Counted from the first letter of the stretch, positions 10,901 through 22,224 are shown. The stretch is DNA of 64,000 nucleotides from Eurosta solidaginis (GCF_040869045.1 NC_090321.1:183553596-183617595), one strand, 5' to 3'. The notes: generated from the sequence alone by a model not told the origin. Made by a program: numbers and translations.

Positions 10901-12671
10901 AGCTTATATGCAATATTGTATGTGTGTGATCGTGGAATGGCATAAAGGGGGACCAAAGTGTTTTAATGCAGTTGTAAGTGTGCAACAAATATTTGTGGGC
11001 TTGGAATGAAAAAGTTTTAACATTGGCAAAAAAGCTGGTTATAAAGTTAAAACAACAACGAAAAAGTTACTCAGTGATAACAAAGAAACAGTGCTCAAGT
11101 AAAATGTGTGAAAAAAACTAAACAAAAAATTGGTGAAACACTTTTTTCTTGCTTTTCAAGTCTGCGATAAGATAAAAATCACAACACTGCCGAAGTGCGA
11201 TTGAATTGAAATTTATGTCCATTTTTGTGATCACAACAAGTTTGCAAAGTTAAAAGTGCACAAAATAAACTAAAAAAAAAAATTATAACAAAACAAATAC
11301 AATTTTTATTCAAAGATAAGACCAATAAATTTCTGCAAAAGCTTGATACCTGGCGCTGCAAGCCACAATAATTATCTTATCAGCTCACCTACATAGATTC
11401 ATTAAATGACTGTCGTTAAAGTAAGTTGAACGAATTGGTGAAAATATAGAATTTATAAAACACTGGCCATGAAGTCACTGTATTACTAGGTACAGCAGCA
11501 AGCACGAAAATATTAGCAGCAATTTTTATTAAGTTTTGTGAATTAAATTCTTTTTAATTTTGGAAATAGAAACTATACAACCCAACTTAAAAACGTTTTC
11601 GAAAAAATTTAAATATTCATAAGTATATATAAATTGTTCGAAAATTTCGTACTTTTTACTTAGATGTTTTTGTATTATTTTTTTTTTTTGAGTATGCAGT
11701 TCTGTAGCCTAAACAATTTTAATTCATTACAGTACAAGTGAAAGATCCCTCAAACCCGTTTAGAGAATATTCGAAAATTTCGACCTTCTTATTAAGATTA
11801 TTTTGTATTTTTTTGAGTATGCAGTTTTGTAGCACAAAATTTTAATTGTTTGAGGTCGGAAAAAGTTGAATATTTGGTTTCAAGTTACAAAATATTGGCT
11901 TAAAATATTACGTCAATAGTTATATCACCAACGTACAAGACCCAATAAATTTAATTCTGAAAGTAGCGAAAAATTACATTGACCTCTAGCCTCAAGTTTT
12001 GTGGGAACATATTCTATATACATATATCATCGGAATTTTGGTTTCAATGATCACACTAAAAGTGAATGTAGAAATTTCCGCGAATGTTGCAGTGGAAATT
12101 GAATTTTAAAACTTTGGAATGCTTAATTAGAGGACTCCGCTTGGTTTGTTTTAAATTTGCGTTCTAATTTCCATACATATATTAGCAACAGAGATTACCG
12201 AGGTGCTGAAATACCATTTGAAATTAATAAAATGTTTAACAAGTAAATGATAGGCATGGTTACTTTACGGTTCCTCCCACTTCCAGTCAAAAAATCTCTC
12301 ATAACCAAGAAATATAATATACCGAATTGAAATAACGTCACAGAAACTACCCCGTAAGGAGAATCTCTAGTTCAAAATAAGTGCATTTCTACTGCATCCT
12401 GAACCACTAATGGTTCGCCATCTATCTCTTTTACATGTTTTCAACTGGCGAATTTAACATGGCGATGTCCTCGGCGGTGGAAATTGTCCCCGATGCTTTA
12501 ACTTTTCACAAGTTCCTAACTATATACAACTTTCTTTTTGGTACATACTTTTTCGATAGTTACGTACTGGTGGAATACTGTTGAGAAAGAGGCATACTCA
12601 TACCGTCGGTACAATGCCAACGTCACGAATGTGCCATTTTTGTTTTAACGAAATGTTATATATGTCAAATT
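10901..12671 (+). repeat. 1.78-kb tandem duplication, copy 2
   Basis: Near-identical partner of 9119-10889, separated from it by an 11-bp junction (ATAAATTATTA). To the right, sequence after 12671 (TTGCAGAGCC) is not found after copy 1, so copy 2 keeps the ancestral right flank and copy 1 the ancestral left flank. Confidence 0.95.
11406..11420 (+). CDS. Candidate short first coding exon, duplicated copy
   Basis: Exact second copy of the MTVVK start and GTAAGT donor, carried by the tandem duplication. If the upstream exon is real, a transcript could initiate from either copy. It could equally be a chance ATG. Confidence 0.18.
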
Positions 12672-13616
12672 TTGCAGAGCCAAAACAACAAATGTGCATT
12701 TTTTTGAAAAAAAATTAAAAAAACATTTTTCAATTAACATTACTTAGTGGTTTACAAAAGTAAATCTTCCAATAGTGGTTGAAAAATACAAAATTATATC
12801 TATATTAATTAAATCTCTATTTTTAACAATGTATTACGCGTTTTTCTCAAAACATCAAATATGCACATTTGTAACTTTGGCATTGGACCGACGATGTGTA
12901 GCCGCAGCTCGTTAAAGCTGGTAGCAGTTTTTAGTCGATTTTATAACTGAAAATATAGCTATTAACGAACTAATACTTATTTGGCACTCTAGGTCTAGTT
13001 CTGAACCAGAATTTTGTATCACTAGTTTCTGACTTCCCTTGAGAGTAATTGACTAATATCATATGAAGTTAGAGTAGGCTCCTATTGTTTTGGTACAGTT
13101 TTGCTTACAATCTTTGGTCATATGTCCCATATATTTCAGCTCCGCGGTCAATTATCGATTTTAATTTTATTTATGAATCAATTTTGATTACAAATTTTTT
13201 TCAGTGCTATAATGTTTTTGAATAATTTTTAGTTGTCAAATTGTTTGTGTATATTTTTTTATCATACACAAGTGTCTGAGTTTCATACGGGAGTGCTTTT
13301 CTTGGCACTTTCATAAGAAATTCAAGCATTTTCATATGATTTGAAATTATATGTGAGGGCATATGGGAGTGCCATGAATTTTTTTTTTATATTCAAAGTG
13401 TGAGTTTGAATCTGTGCCTATGATTCAGGGCAAAACAAAAGCAAAAGTGCTACAGGGGTTGAGCAACTCTGCTTTTGAGGTTGATTTTCAGAGTTTCAGT
13501 TATTCATGGATAGTTTCCAGGAAGTTTTTGCATGAATTATCGAAAATGAAAAAAAAGAACTTTATTAAGGAAATTTTATAAAAAATACAATAGCTGCTTT
13601 CGTGTTCCCAACTGTA
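11491..13616 (+). mobile_element. Tc1/mariner-like element remnant with TIR-like ends; left part duplicated
   Basis: The left end TACAGCAGCAAGCACGAAAATA (11491; duplicate at 9710) has an inverted counterpart at 13560-13616 (GTGTTCCCAACTGTACA on the plus strand), followed inward by the shared TTTTTATAAAATTT motif. Inside are two diverged copies of TTTTTTTGAGTATGCAGTT. Similar termini occur at 26449, 37407/38727 and 42199. No transposase frame is recognisable. Family placement rests on the TA-flanked TACAGYGGC-type ends and is tentative. Confidence 0.45.
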
Positions 13617-14635
13617 CATTTCTACAAAAGTTCTATAAAACTAACTCAGTGAAAAGTCAACTCACATTTCGACATAGTTCTGCAAAACTTTTAGTGGAGT
13701 CCACACTAGGATCTCGGTAATTCTTAAATCGATACCTAGCTCATGGTTTTTATGTATACTTTGTTTTTAACAAATTATGAGCATCGAGGATAGAGCAAGG
13801 TGAAATCAGACTAAAAAGAGAGAAATAGTGAAAAAGAGGGAAGAAAGTAGGATAAAGGTAGTTAGAGCTAGGGGGTAGTAAGCAGTAGAAATATCAAGAG
13901 GAGGGAGTGAGTCGTATAGAGCAGATGGTTAGTTGGACAGAGAAGGATGCATAAATAAACGAAGGGAGATGAAGGAAAAGTGAAAAGGGCAGCGAAAGAA
14001 ACAAGTAGGGGAGTAATACTTTCAGGAAATTTGGACACTAATTGCCATGAAACTCCAATATTATGCAATTGTATCAGTTTATTTTAAAGAAAAACTGGCA
14101 CTCACGGCACTCGCTGTATTATTGCGCTCATGGTGATAAAGAAACATCTGCTATATCAACAGCCTTCACTGAAATTCAAGTATTTACAAAGATCAGTTAA
14201 AATAACAGTTTTCATTTTTATTCTTAGGGTGACAGTAAAAATTAGTTAAGTCAACAGAGCTATGGCTTACGAAGAATGAAAACTTTTTTTAATTTAACTA
14301 TTGAAACAGTCAATTCAGAATCAAGAGTTTGTGCGTAGTTGATTCGACAGATATTTCCAATATATACAAAAATGTCGGTTCAATTGACCTGTAAATCGGT
14401 TTTATTCCGATTTTACCAGCATAGAGATCGAAGCTTCCACAATTTATGACGGCTCTCTTAGTCATTATTTTTACTTCCGTATGAAAAAAAAAACGGATGG
14501 CCACTTCATAAGTATCAACCAGCTTAATATGCCATGAAGTAAAATAAAATCACTGTACAACAAATGACGATATTTTGTATGCAACAGAATGACCAGGGTA
14601 TTTTCTATAAAGCTGGCGAATTTAGTACCAGGTGA
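13617..14635. other. Spacer with purine-rich stretch
   Basis: About 13790-14010 is strongly purine-rich on the plus strand (AAAGAGAGAAATAG-type sequence). The remainder is AT-rich with no recognisable gene. Confidence 0.5.
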
Positions 14636-14835
14636 TGTTATCCCATCAGCTAATTGCTTCTTCTTAATTTTTTTCATACAGCGCCTTGGACCAAGAAGAT
14701 GTCGGTTAGTCGAAACCAGTGCAAATTTTCTTTTGACTTGACTCATTCTGCTCGGCGAATTGCATTAAATTCGCTTTGCCATCAACTTTTATATATTCGC
14801 CTTGGCTGGCTTCCTACAGAATATTTTTGCTGAAC
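14636..14835 (+). repeat. Interspersed repeat type P, third copy
   Basis: Starts TGTTATCCCATCAGCTAATTGC and follows the order of the 7335 copy: CATACAGCGCCTTG, CGAAACCAGTGCAAATTTTC, TTTGACTTGA, CTGCTCGGCGAATTG, AAATTCGCTTTGCCA, ATTCGCCTTGGCT. It is clearly homologous along roughly 190 bp. Confidence 0.65.
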
Positions 14836-15462
14836 ATATTCAAAGCCCAGAAAGTTTAGTTTTTAACAAAAGATGTTTGAACCAGAATTCGAAATATATT
14901 AAAACTTGGCTTGGCTGAGCTGGGAACAGAAGTGGGGTTTGAGCTCCTTTTTTTCGCGTTTGCATAGTTGGGAAGTTCAAAGCTTTTTTTTTATCGGGAC
15001 GAAAATTGTGGAAATCAAAAAAAAAATAAATCCCAGTTTTTTGATACTCCACAAAGACATTTTAATTTTGACAAACTTGTGACACCTTCTAATCGTTTCC
15101 AATCGGGCTAATTTATAAGAACCGTCCTCATGTACATTAGACTGGGTCCAAAAAAAGTGGAAGAAGTGGATTTTTGTCTTGAAAATATCTATAATTCTTT
15201 CAAATGTCTTTTTAAGCTCTCAGGTTGTTTTATTATAATTTTATCTGCTTTCTTTCCGAACTTTAATAAAACGAGTATGTGAAAATGACAGCTAAGCTTA
15301 AGAAGGGCATTAAAAGGAATACAGAATAAGGCAAAAACTACGTCATATCAGTTGAAGAATTGGATGTCAAGTAAGAAAAAAAAAACATGTCGGATGTATG
15401 TGCAAGGGTCAGAAAATATGAAAAAAAAAAATCCGAAACCAATTCAACATAAAAAAACCGCA
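14836..15462. other. Spacer, nothing recognised
   Basis: AT-rich with several A/T homopolymer runs. No motif-bearing frame seen. Confidence 0.5.
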
Positions 15463-15777
15463 GGGCGCAATAACCTCCGAAAAGATCAAGGGCCGAGCTT
15501 CTCTTCCAATTTGGGTCGTGCTTCTTTTTAAGCGAGACCTTTTTGTTTTATGCCGTCTCCGAACAGCATCTGCAACAGCATCACTCAGTAGCTTTTTATA
15601 GCAGAGATACACTCGGAGTGCTTGCCAAACACTGTTGAGGGGCGACCCCGCTTAGAAAAATTTTCTTCTAATTGATGAAACTTCTTTCTAAATTTTTCAT
15701 GTTGTTTTGCCGGGGCGTGAACCCGGGATCTTCGGTGTGGTAAGTGGAGCACGCTACCATCACACCGTGGCGGCGGC
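15463..15777 (-). mobile_element. tRNA-derived SINE, copy 2
   Basis: Full-length copy on the minus strand. Its head (right end) reads GCCGCCGCCACGGTGTGATGG with A box, then B box GGGTTCACGCCCCGGC. The tail (left end) contains GAGGTTATTGCGCCC. The GATGCTGTTCGGAGACGGCATAAA block lost from copy 1 is present. Confidence 0.82.
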
Positions 15778-16869
15778 AAACATTTCAACATAAGCTTCAA
15801 ATTTAGTAGTGGATTGCATTTGATTTTTCATAATTTTTTCATAAACGGACCAACCCAGTCTCATGTACATACATACATACATATGTACATATGTATGTAC
15901 CTTGATATGCTTAGGAAAATATTTGCGGTTACGTATACGCCAATGTGTCTCAGCGTAGTACATATTTGCAAGGTGCATTTCCAGGTATGAGTGCGTAATT
16001 CTTTAATTGCAAACAAAAAAAAAACGTAACAACCTTGTCCTATAGATAAAATAAATATAAATCAAATATTCTGTTAGCAACAGTATTCAATATAAAAACT
16101 TACATACAAACATACGCATCTAATGCTCTCACCAGTTGTGGGAAACAACGCAAAACATTTCTCCTATACAATAAACTACAAATAACAACAACCATACCAA
16201 TAAAAATCCAGTCCAAAGAAGAAAAGTCGTCAATGCAGTGTTTGCCCATAAATATTTGGTCTCAAGTGAGTGTCTTCTCGTTGTCTTAAAATGCAATTGA
16301 GTACATCATAACTGCATGCGTGCGTGTGAGTGTGCGCAAAACATAAATCGCAACAACAATTTCTTAGACTCTTCTGTGTACATGATAGATAGAAAAGAAG
16401 AAGTCCCATAAAAAAACAAATCACTTAAAGTGGCCTTAAAGTGTTGCTGCATAAATTCTTCTTAGAAAATGTTGAGCTATCATCGCGGCTAAATAAGGCT
16501 TGACACAAATATAACAACAACTACAACAAAAAAGTGTCAGCATTAAATGGTAGTGCACAAAAGAGGTAAAAACAAGTTAAAATAACAGCCGCTAGCATAC
16601 ATACATACATACAAATAAAAGTGGTAGAATTTGTTAGAAAAAATAAAAATAAATCTTGAAAGTTGCATTTAATTAGCCTTCAGTGGCAAAATATTTCATA
16701 TATAAAACAATTTTTGCAATCTAACAAATCACAAAACGTACGTATGAGAAGATATTTGTACTAAAACATCATCATCATCATCATCATCAGCGTCATCATC
16801 ATCGATAGCGTCGTTGGCATTATATTGAGTTAGAAGCAGCAGCCAAGCAGTTTTAGTTACAACTCCAAA
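15778..16869 (+). other. Region upstream of candidate exon: microsatellites, leader-like sequence
   Basis: Contains a CATA/TATG palindromic microsatellite (about 15868-15902), a CATA run (about 16598-16613) and a CAT/CATCAT run (about 16768-16803). The stretch 16480-16869 is rich in ACAACAACAAC and CAGCAGC, as in dipteran leaders, and leads to the ATG at 16870. No TATA box or initiator is assigned. Confidence 0.4.
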
Positions 16870-16915
16870 ATGGATATAGAATCAGACGACTCGGAGCGTT
16901 GGGAGGACTTTTTTG
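16870..16915 (+). CDS. Candidate first coding exon of an unidentified host gene
   Basis: An ATG in good context (CCAAAATGG) opens 15 codons, MDIESDDSERWEDFF, plus one base. It is followed by GGTAAGTACG, a strong 5' donor, so the exon would end in phase 1. The peptide is acidic and polar, unlike the random frames nearby, and the preceding 400 bp looks like an untranslated leader. I do not recognise the protein. A possible next exon begins at 22551 after TTGTTCAATTGCAG. If that is right, the first intron is about 5.6 kb and holds an RTE remnant, palindromes and a SINE fragment. The chief alternative is a chance ATG/donor pair. Confidence 0.45.
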
Positions 16916-17447
16916 GTAAGTACGAATACTACCAGTAAATAATATTAACACGTGTTTGTATTTATAAAACGTAAGTATTTGACGCTGTCTTGCTCGAATC
17001 GCAAATCTTGTTTTATTTTCTTTATCCATTTGTGTTAGAGACGTTTGATGCATTTACCATAAGTGTAAATGCAGTAGGCGCTGCGAGATTTGATATTTTT
17101 CTTAAGATTTTCCTTAATGGCATACGGTCTATGTGATGCTCTTACGTTCCAGCCAGTTCAACTTATTTAAGTAATAGGCGATATCACTTTGCCATATAAT
17201 TTCAAATAAGTTTTATTGCGGAAACCAAGAAAACGATATAGGAAAACATTCTGATCTTATTATTATAACAAGCGAACCCGTCAATTTCTTAAATTGCATT
17301 TATTCCATGTTTTGATTTTATAAAAAAGGCCTATTTCACTACCCCTCCCCCTCTCGTCACCATCTCCTTCTCGGCACCACCCTCTTACCCTCACTATCAT
17401 TTTAACTATTACTATTACTCTCACCCACCTCTCCTTCACTCTCACTT

Positions 17448-17532
17448 CCCAAAAATATTTTGTTTTTTCAAAAAACTGTTGTAAAAACGTTGGCGATAAC
17501 AGTTTTTTGAAAAAAAAAAAATATTTTGTGGG
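17448..17532. repeat. Inverted repeat, ~30-bp arms, flanked by CT-rich DNA
   Basis: The left arm (AAAATATTTTGTTTTTTCAA then AAAACTGTT) and right arm (AACAGTTTT then TTGAAAAAAA...ATATTTT) are separated by about 17 bp (GTAAAAACGTTGGCGAT). It would form a long AT-rich hairpin. A C/T-only stretch occupies about 17340-17450 immediately upstream. Confidence 0.75.
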
Positions 17533-19297
17533 TTTTGGGGAGTGTTTTGGTTGAAAAATTGACCCTTTCGCCATTTTTCTCGCAGGCTCGAAAATTATTT
17601 TTTTGGGTATGCGTAGTGGAACTTTTTTTCCTGAGCCCAAATCCAATCGAAAAATCGATGGCGCGATATCGTTTAATAAATCGACCCAGTGTAATGTGTA
17701 TGTCGAGAAAAGACTTTACTTTTGAGTTTCCTACTCACTTCAAACTAGCATTTCATGACAAGAGTGATTCTCCGTTTGATTTCTAAGATTGTATTGATTT
17801 TACTATTAATGTGGGTTCCCTTAAAGACAAAGTCATTCACAGTCTCGAAGCAATATCGACCAGTAAATAAATGATTGCCAAGGGTCAAAGCCCTGCTTGA
17901 TAACAGCATATACTCCGCCTTGCCTTAGTTCACTATGAAGTTCCAACGGCACGATTGTTAAGACAAATGATATATATATCAATACCATCATTTAAGCCCG
18001 TGGTTGTAAGACCTTAAAATATATTGTACATTTCTTACTTAGATCTGTTTCTAGAGCTATCCTAGCCAGCATGACATAAGAGAAACGAACCACTAAATAG
18101 GGTTTCTCCTTGGCTTGAAAAGGTCTTTCGCTTTCCTGGTCGAGGTGGAGGAGATCATCCGTGTCATTTGGCAAAGCCATGTTCGAACATAAAAGCAGAA
18201 AAGCAATTCCTTTACTCGCAAGCAAAAATTCGCTTCGAAGTCTAGTTTCTGAACACCCTTGCACTCATGCCGTTCAGTCTCACGTTTCTTTTTGATCAAG
18301 GGAGGTTTGTTCAGGCTAACATTTTTTCAGTGTAAGTTTTCGATAGTTATGAATAAGCTTTATCATCAGAACAGAGTACCTATTAGAGAAAGTTTTGTAA
18401 TGTTCCTATTAGTCCTTAATTAAATTTACTAAATTAAATAAAGTATGGAACCTCTTTAACCGTGCTTATTAGATCTAGTACCATTGGTTCATTAAATATT
18501 ACTGTTCTCCATATAAAGTTCCTCGGCGCTGTGCATCACTACTTATGAACTATGCAGGCATCAAACCTGTGGCTAAATTCATTAAGAAATAAATTAAGCT
18601 TAACAAGAACAACATAAATGCCAAAGAGCACAAAGCGAGTTAACGGTTACTTGCAACAATAACGTACACATATATCCCCAGCCATGCATTTCCAAATAAG
18701 CAACGCCGGCTTAAGTACATCCGTGTCGCTAAAACGCCAGACTAAAATGATTGTGGTGTGCCCTAGCATGGCAAGAAGGCAAGGCAGCTCAGCGTCGCAC
18801 ATGGCATAGCCCGACGACAACATTTTCCGTAAAGGGAAATGACCGCAAAAGCATGCGAAACTAAAATCGAAGCAAAATAAAACGTCAGCAACAACAACAT
18901 AATCATACAATGTAACAACAGTATGAAGTTGTAATGAAAACAACGGCAACGCCAAGACAGCAGTGGCGGATGACAATAACCTTAAAAGAAATAAAGAAGT
19001 ATCCTCGCCATAGCAACCAGCTTCAGAAAAATGCATAGACTTTGTCTCGCCAATGCTATATTAAGCACAAAAATGTTAGCCAACAACACTATACTAACCA
19101 ATTATCTCGCAAAAACAAAAGCGTCTCTGAAGAATTTAAGGAACGAAACTCTTTTTTTTTGGGGAAGAATCAAAGGTTATTTTCGGCATAAATTTGCCGT
19201 TTTTAAGAATTTTTAATTTTTTTAGTTTCTGGCTTCCCTCTGCGATGGTAAAGCGCGTCGCGCATGCGCAATTGCATGTGACTCAAATTCTTGCATT
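17533..19297. other. Putative intronic spacer, nothing recognised
   Basis: Mixed AT-rich sequence. A 129-codon minus-strand frame at 18647-19036 has no domain; its complement is A-rich, UTR-like DNA, so the frame is judged accidental. Confidence 0.5.
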
Positions 19298-19648
19298 GAC
19301 CTGCAAAAATCGTTGGATCATGTGGTCCACTGGAGTACTTACCATTCTACTCCACTGTAATACAGCGATGGACCAACTCATCTTTCTACACGAACATGTT
19401 GTAAGCCGACCATTGCTCGTTTTTAACGATTGTAATCACTATACGATGTTTATTGGACTGTGGGTAGTCCATGGATTACTCTGATCTAATGAGGAGCTGG
19501 AGTATATGGTCCGGTCCTAGGACATCGCAATGTTAATTGGACCATATTTTTTGTATGAATTGTGGTTAATTTTGGAGCACTCGCTTGGTCCATAGCGAGT
19601 ACTCCATACATGCATGCATGGAGTACTCGCAATTTTTGCAGGGTAACT
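19298..19648. mobile_element. Candidate ~350-bp MITE with nested palindromes
   Basis: Bounded by ACCTGCAAAAATCG on the plus strand (about 19298) and its inverted counterpart GCAATTTTTGCAGGGT (about 19632-19647). Inside, TGGTCCA and GGAGTACT motifs recur in both orientations. 19595-19630 is a 13-bp-arm palindrome (GCGAGTACTCCAT, 10-bp ATGC-rich loop, ATGGAGTACTCGC). No transposase and no clear target duplication. A regulatory palindrome cluster is the alternative. Confidence 0.4.
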
Positions 19649-20390
19649 ACACGACACAGCGTGCTAGTGGCACTGTTTTTGCAATGTGATGCAATATTTT
19701 ATGCTGCAGGCAATAAATTTTCGTTTGGTTCGAAACCGTGTTTGGCAGCACGCTATCAAATGATTGAACATGATGTATTTTTTTTAAATACGTCACATTT
19801 AACGTCATTAAAAATGATATATGTTTTTCATCATTTTACTTTTTAAGGGTTTTTTCCAAGGAATAAAAATAATTCAGCCTTTTATGTTTATGCCATGCAA
19901 TCCAGCGATGCGAGATTGCTGATAGTTTTCCTCATTTTACTTGTGAAGAAATCGATATTTTAGGTAGCATATCGATAATCTTTATATTTATTACTAATGT
20001 TCCAAAAAAATCTATTACTACATAGGTACATACATACATAGGAGTTGGGCATTTTCCAAAAATAATTGTATTTAAATAATTAAATTATTCAAAGAAAATT
20101 CATTCACGTATAAGTACATTACTTCTCTTCGAATTTTTGATATAAACATGGGTACATATCGCACCCTAAAATAATTACAAATTAATAAGCTCATTGTTTT
20201 ATTAAAAACCAATCTATTACACGCAGACATATCGGTACCACATACGTAACATTTTTATTATTGTTTGTTATAAAAGAGGGAAATATGAACTACAAACCAA
20301 GCCGCAATAAAACCAGACAGGTGAAGTCTTTAGTGTAACAACAAAAGTTTTAGGGCCATATGAATCCAGACATGAATTTCAAAGTTGTAG
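19649..20390. other. Spacer, nothing recognised
   Basis: AT-rich sequence with a small TACA microsatellite at about 20026. No recognisable gene. Confidence 0.5.
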
Positions 20391-20779
20391 AGAGGGAAAG
20401 TTCTTGGAAAGATTTATGGACCTCTACTCGTTGGCGATGGCGAGTACCGAAGAAGATTTAACGGTGAGCTGTACGAGCGATACGCAGACATCAATATAGT
20501 CCAGCGAATTTAAACGCAGCGGCTGCGCTGGCAAGGCCATGTTATGCGAATGAAAGATGACGCTACGGCCAAGAAAGTGTTTCTATCGGAACCCGCCTAT
20601 GGATGCATAGGTCGAGGGCGGGCCCCACTGCGTTGGAAGGACCAGCTTGAAAATGATTTAAACTCCCTTGGTGTGACCAACTGGCGCCGGTTGGCAGAGA
20701 GAAGGAGCGACTGGCGCGCCTTGTTGGACGGCCATAACTGTTTATACGGTTAAACGCCAATTAAGTAAGTAAGTAAGGG
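20391..20779 (+). pseudogene. RTE-like LINE, 3' terminal fragment of the ORF with TAAG tail
   Basis: From 20391 the frame reads a typical C-terminal tail of RTE-type reverse transcriptases: KIYGPL, then RLRWQGHVMRM, RGRAPLRW, LGVTNWRRLAERRSDWRALL, ending at a stop at 20754-20756. One in-frame stop (TAA, 20511-20513) interrupts it just before RLRWQGH. The 3' untranslated part is only about 10 bp and runs into (TAAG)n at about 20763-20778; short 3' microsatellite tails are normal for RTE elements. The fragment lacks the endonuclease and catalytic RT region, so it is a 5'-truncated dead insertion. Confidence 0.8.
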
Positions 20780-20869
20780 AGGGAATGTTTTTGGTACTAT
20801 TTTGCTACCTACTTTTTTAATATCTTAATAACGTACTGTGAAGGAAAGAGTCAAACTCGATACATCTCC

Positions 20870-21210
20870 ACATTAGGAACGGGGACATGAAAGAAATAAG
20901 AAGAGAAAACAGAGGAAATGGGGAAAAAAGTAGCGAAAGTTGGAGGGAAAAGGAAAAGTAAAGAAATCAAGAGGAAGAGGGAGAGTGAGAGAAAAAGTAA
21001 GAACTAGGGTAATGGTAATAGACTAGTAGTAAGAGTTGAACTTAGATAAGAGCACGAGCCTTCAGACAGAATATGATGGGATAGGAAAATTGAATGAGCC
21101 GATTAAAGCAGCCAGACTAAAGTAAACTAGAAAATGCAGAGGAGAAGAAATAAGACAGTTAGAGGGCTAGACAAAAAAGAGGCAGGTGGATAGATAGAGA
21201 AAGTCAGAAC
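20870..21210 (+). repeat. Purine-rich tract
   Basis: About 340 bp in which the plus strand is overwhelmingly A and G (AGAAGAGAAAACAGAGGAAA, GGGAGAGTGAGAGAAAAAG), with few pyrimidines. It is not a simple repeat. Such asymmetry can mark decayed microsatellite or triplex-prone DNA. Confidence 0.6.
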
Positions 21211-22138
21211 AAGGTTTGGACATACGGCTGTTGGTATTTCATATTTGTCTAAACAAACTTAGCCAGAGATGTTTAAAATAAAGTTCTGATAAGCCAAAGT
21301 TTTTTTTTGCCATCAGATAAATCTATCATCGTTGCTGTAAAACCTCTGTCGCTGTATATTTTTTTTACCAGCGACGTCTCTACTCAATAAGCCTACTTCA
21401 ACGCTTGCAACGCTTACATATATAGCCAAATGTTGGGTCTTGGGACCATATACCGTCAACCTCGAGTTTTGGTATTAAAGCCCCCCAGATTCTTATCCGC
21501 AACTTCATGATATTGTTCCAGATCGTCAATCTTCTCATTAACGCGAGCAGTACATTTCCATATTCCTTAGTTGTAGACACTCTAAAGAACCACATATTCA
21601 GTTCCGTTCGGCTGTAAGCTTTTCCATTTCCTCTCAGGAAAGGAAATAAAAAAAAACATGATTTATTTCGTGACGCTTTTATGACTGATTCGAAAAATTC
21701 GACGAAAACTAACTTTGAGTTGTATCTCTTTTTGGTATAGAGTGCGATGTGAAGTTCACATTTGACAAAATTTTAAACTAAAAACCGCGAAATAGTCCCA
21801 AAATGATCTTTAAAATACACCAATAAATTATTCAAAGCTAATCTGGAAGTAGAGAAAATTATACTGAAATGACCCAGAGATGCCCTGAAATTATCTCGAA
21901 ATAATTAAGAAATAACACCGAATTGATCCACAGATAGTTCCAAAGGACGCCGAAATTTCCTGGCTACGATTCCAAGTACAAACCCAAGAACACTCAATAA
22001 ACTATTTTGAACTCATACAGAAATGATCTTTAAGCAATTGCAAAAGGATCCCGAAACAGCTGCAAGTAGTCCCAAAATGATTCCGAAATACCAAAAACAA
22101 TCTCGAAAGCAATAAAATAATTACGAATAAAATATTGA
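21211..22138. other. Spacer, nothing recognised
   Basis: From about 21780 the sequence is strikingly rich in short imperfect A-rich phrases such as CCCAAAATGAT, CCGAAAT and CTCGAAAT, possibly an old degenerate tandem repeat. No gene is recognised. Confidence 0.4.
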
Positions 22139-22224
22139 CCTCGCTTGGAAAAAATTTTTTCTAATTGAAAATACTTATTTCTAAATTGTTGATGTTGCTT
22201 TGCAAAGTACGCTACTACCACACA
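22139..22224 (-). mobile_element. SINE fragment with internal deletion, copy 3
   Basis: Matches the middle of the SINE (CGCTTGGAAAAAATTTTTTCTAATTG) and then GATGTTGCTTTGC, but jumps directly to TACGCTACTACCACA of the head. The B-box segment is deleted, and the tail half is missing too. Confidence 0.65.

Noticed and set aside
15868..15902. TATG/CATA palindrome as a regulatory site
   Set aside because: It is an ordinary tetranucleotide microsatellite; similar ones occur at 16598, 20026, 55424 and 55838.
17281..17646. 121-codon minus-strand open frame
   Set aside because: It is open because of the CT-rich tract and the AT hairpin. Low-complexity composition and no homology that I recognise.
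18647..19036. 129-codon minus-strand open frame
   Set aside because: The complementary strand is A-rich, UTR-like sequence. The peptide is a random mix of hydrophobic residues without a domain.
21398..21595. 65-codon minus-strand frame
   Set aside because: Somewhat less AT-rich and peptide-like, but no motif, start context or splice signal supports it.
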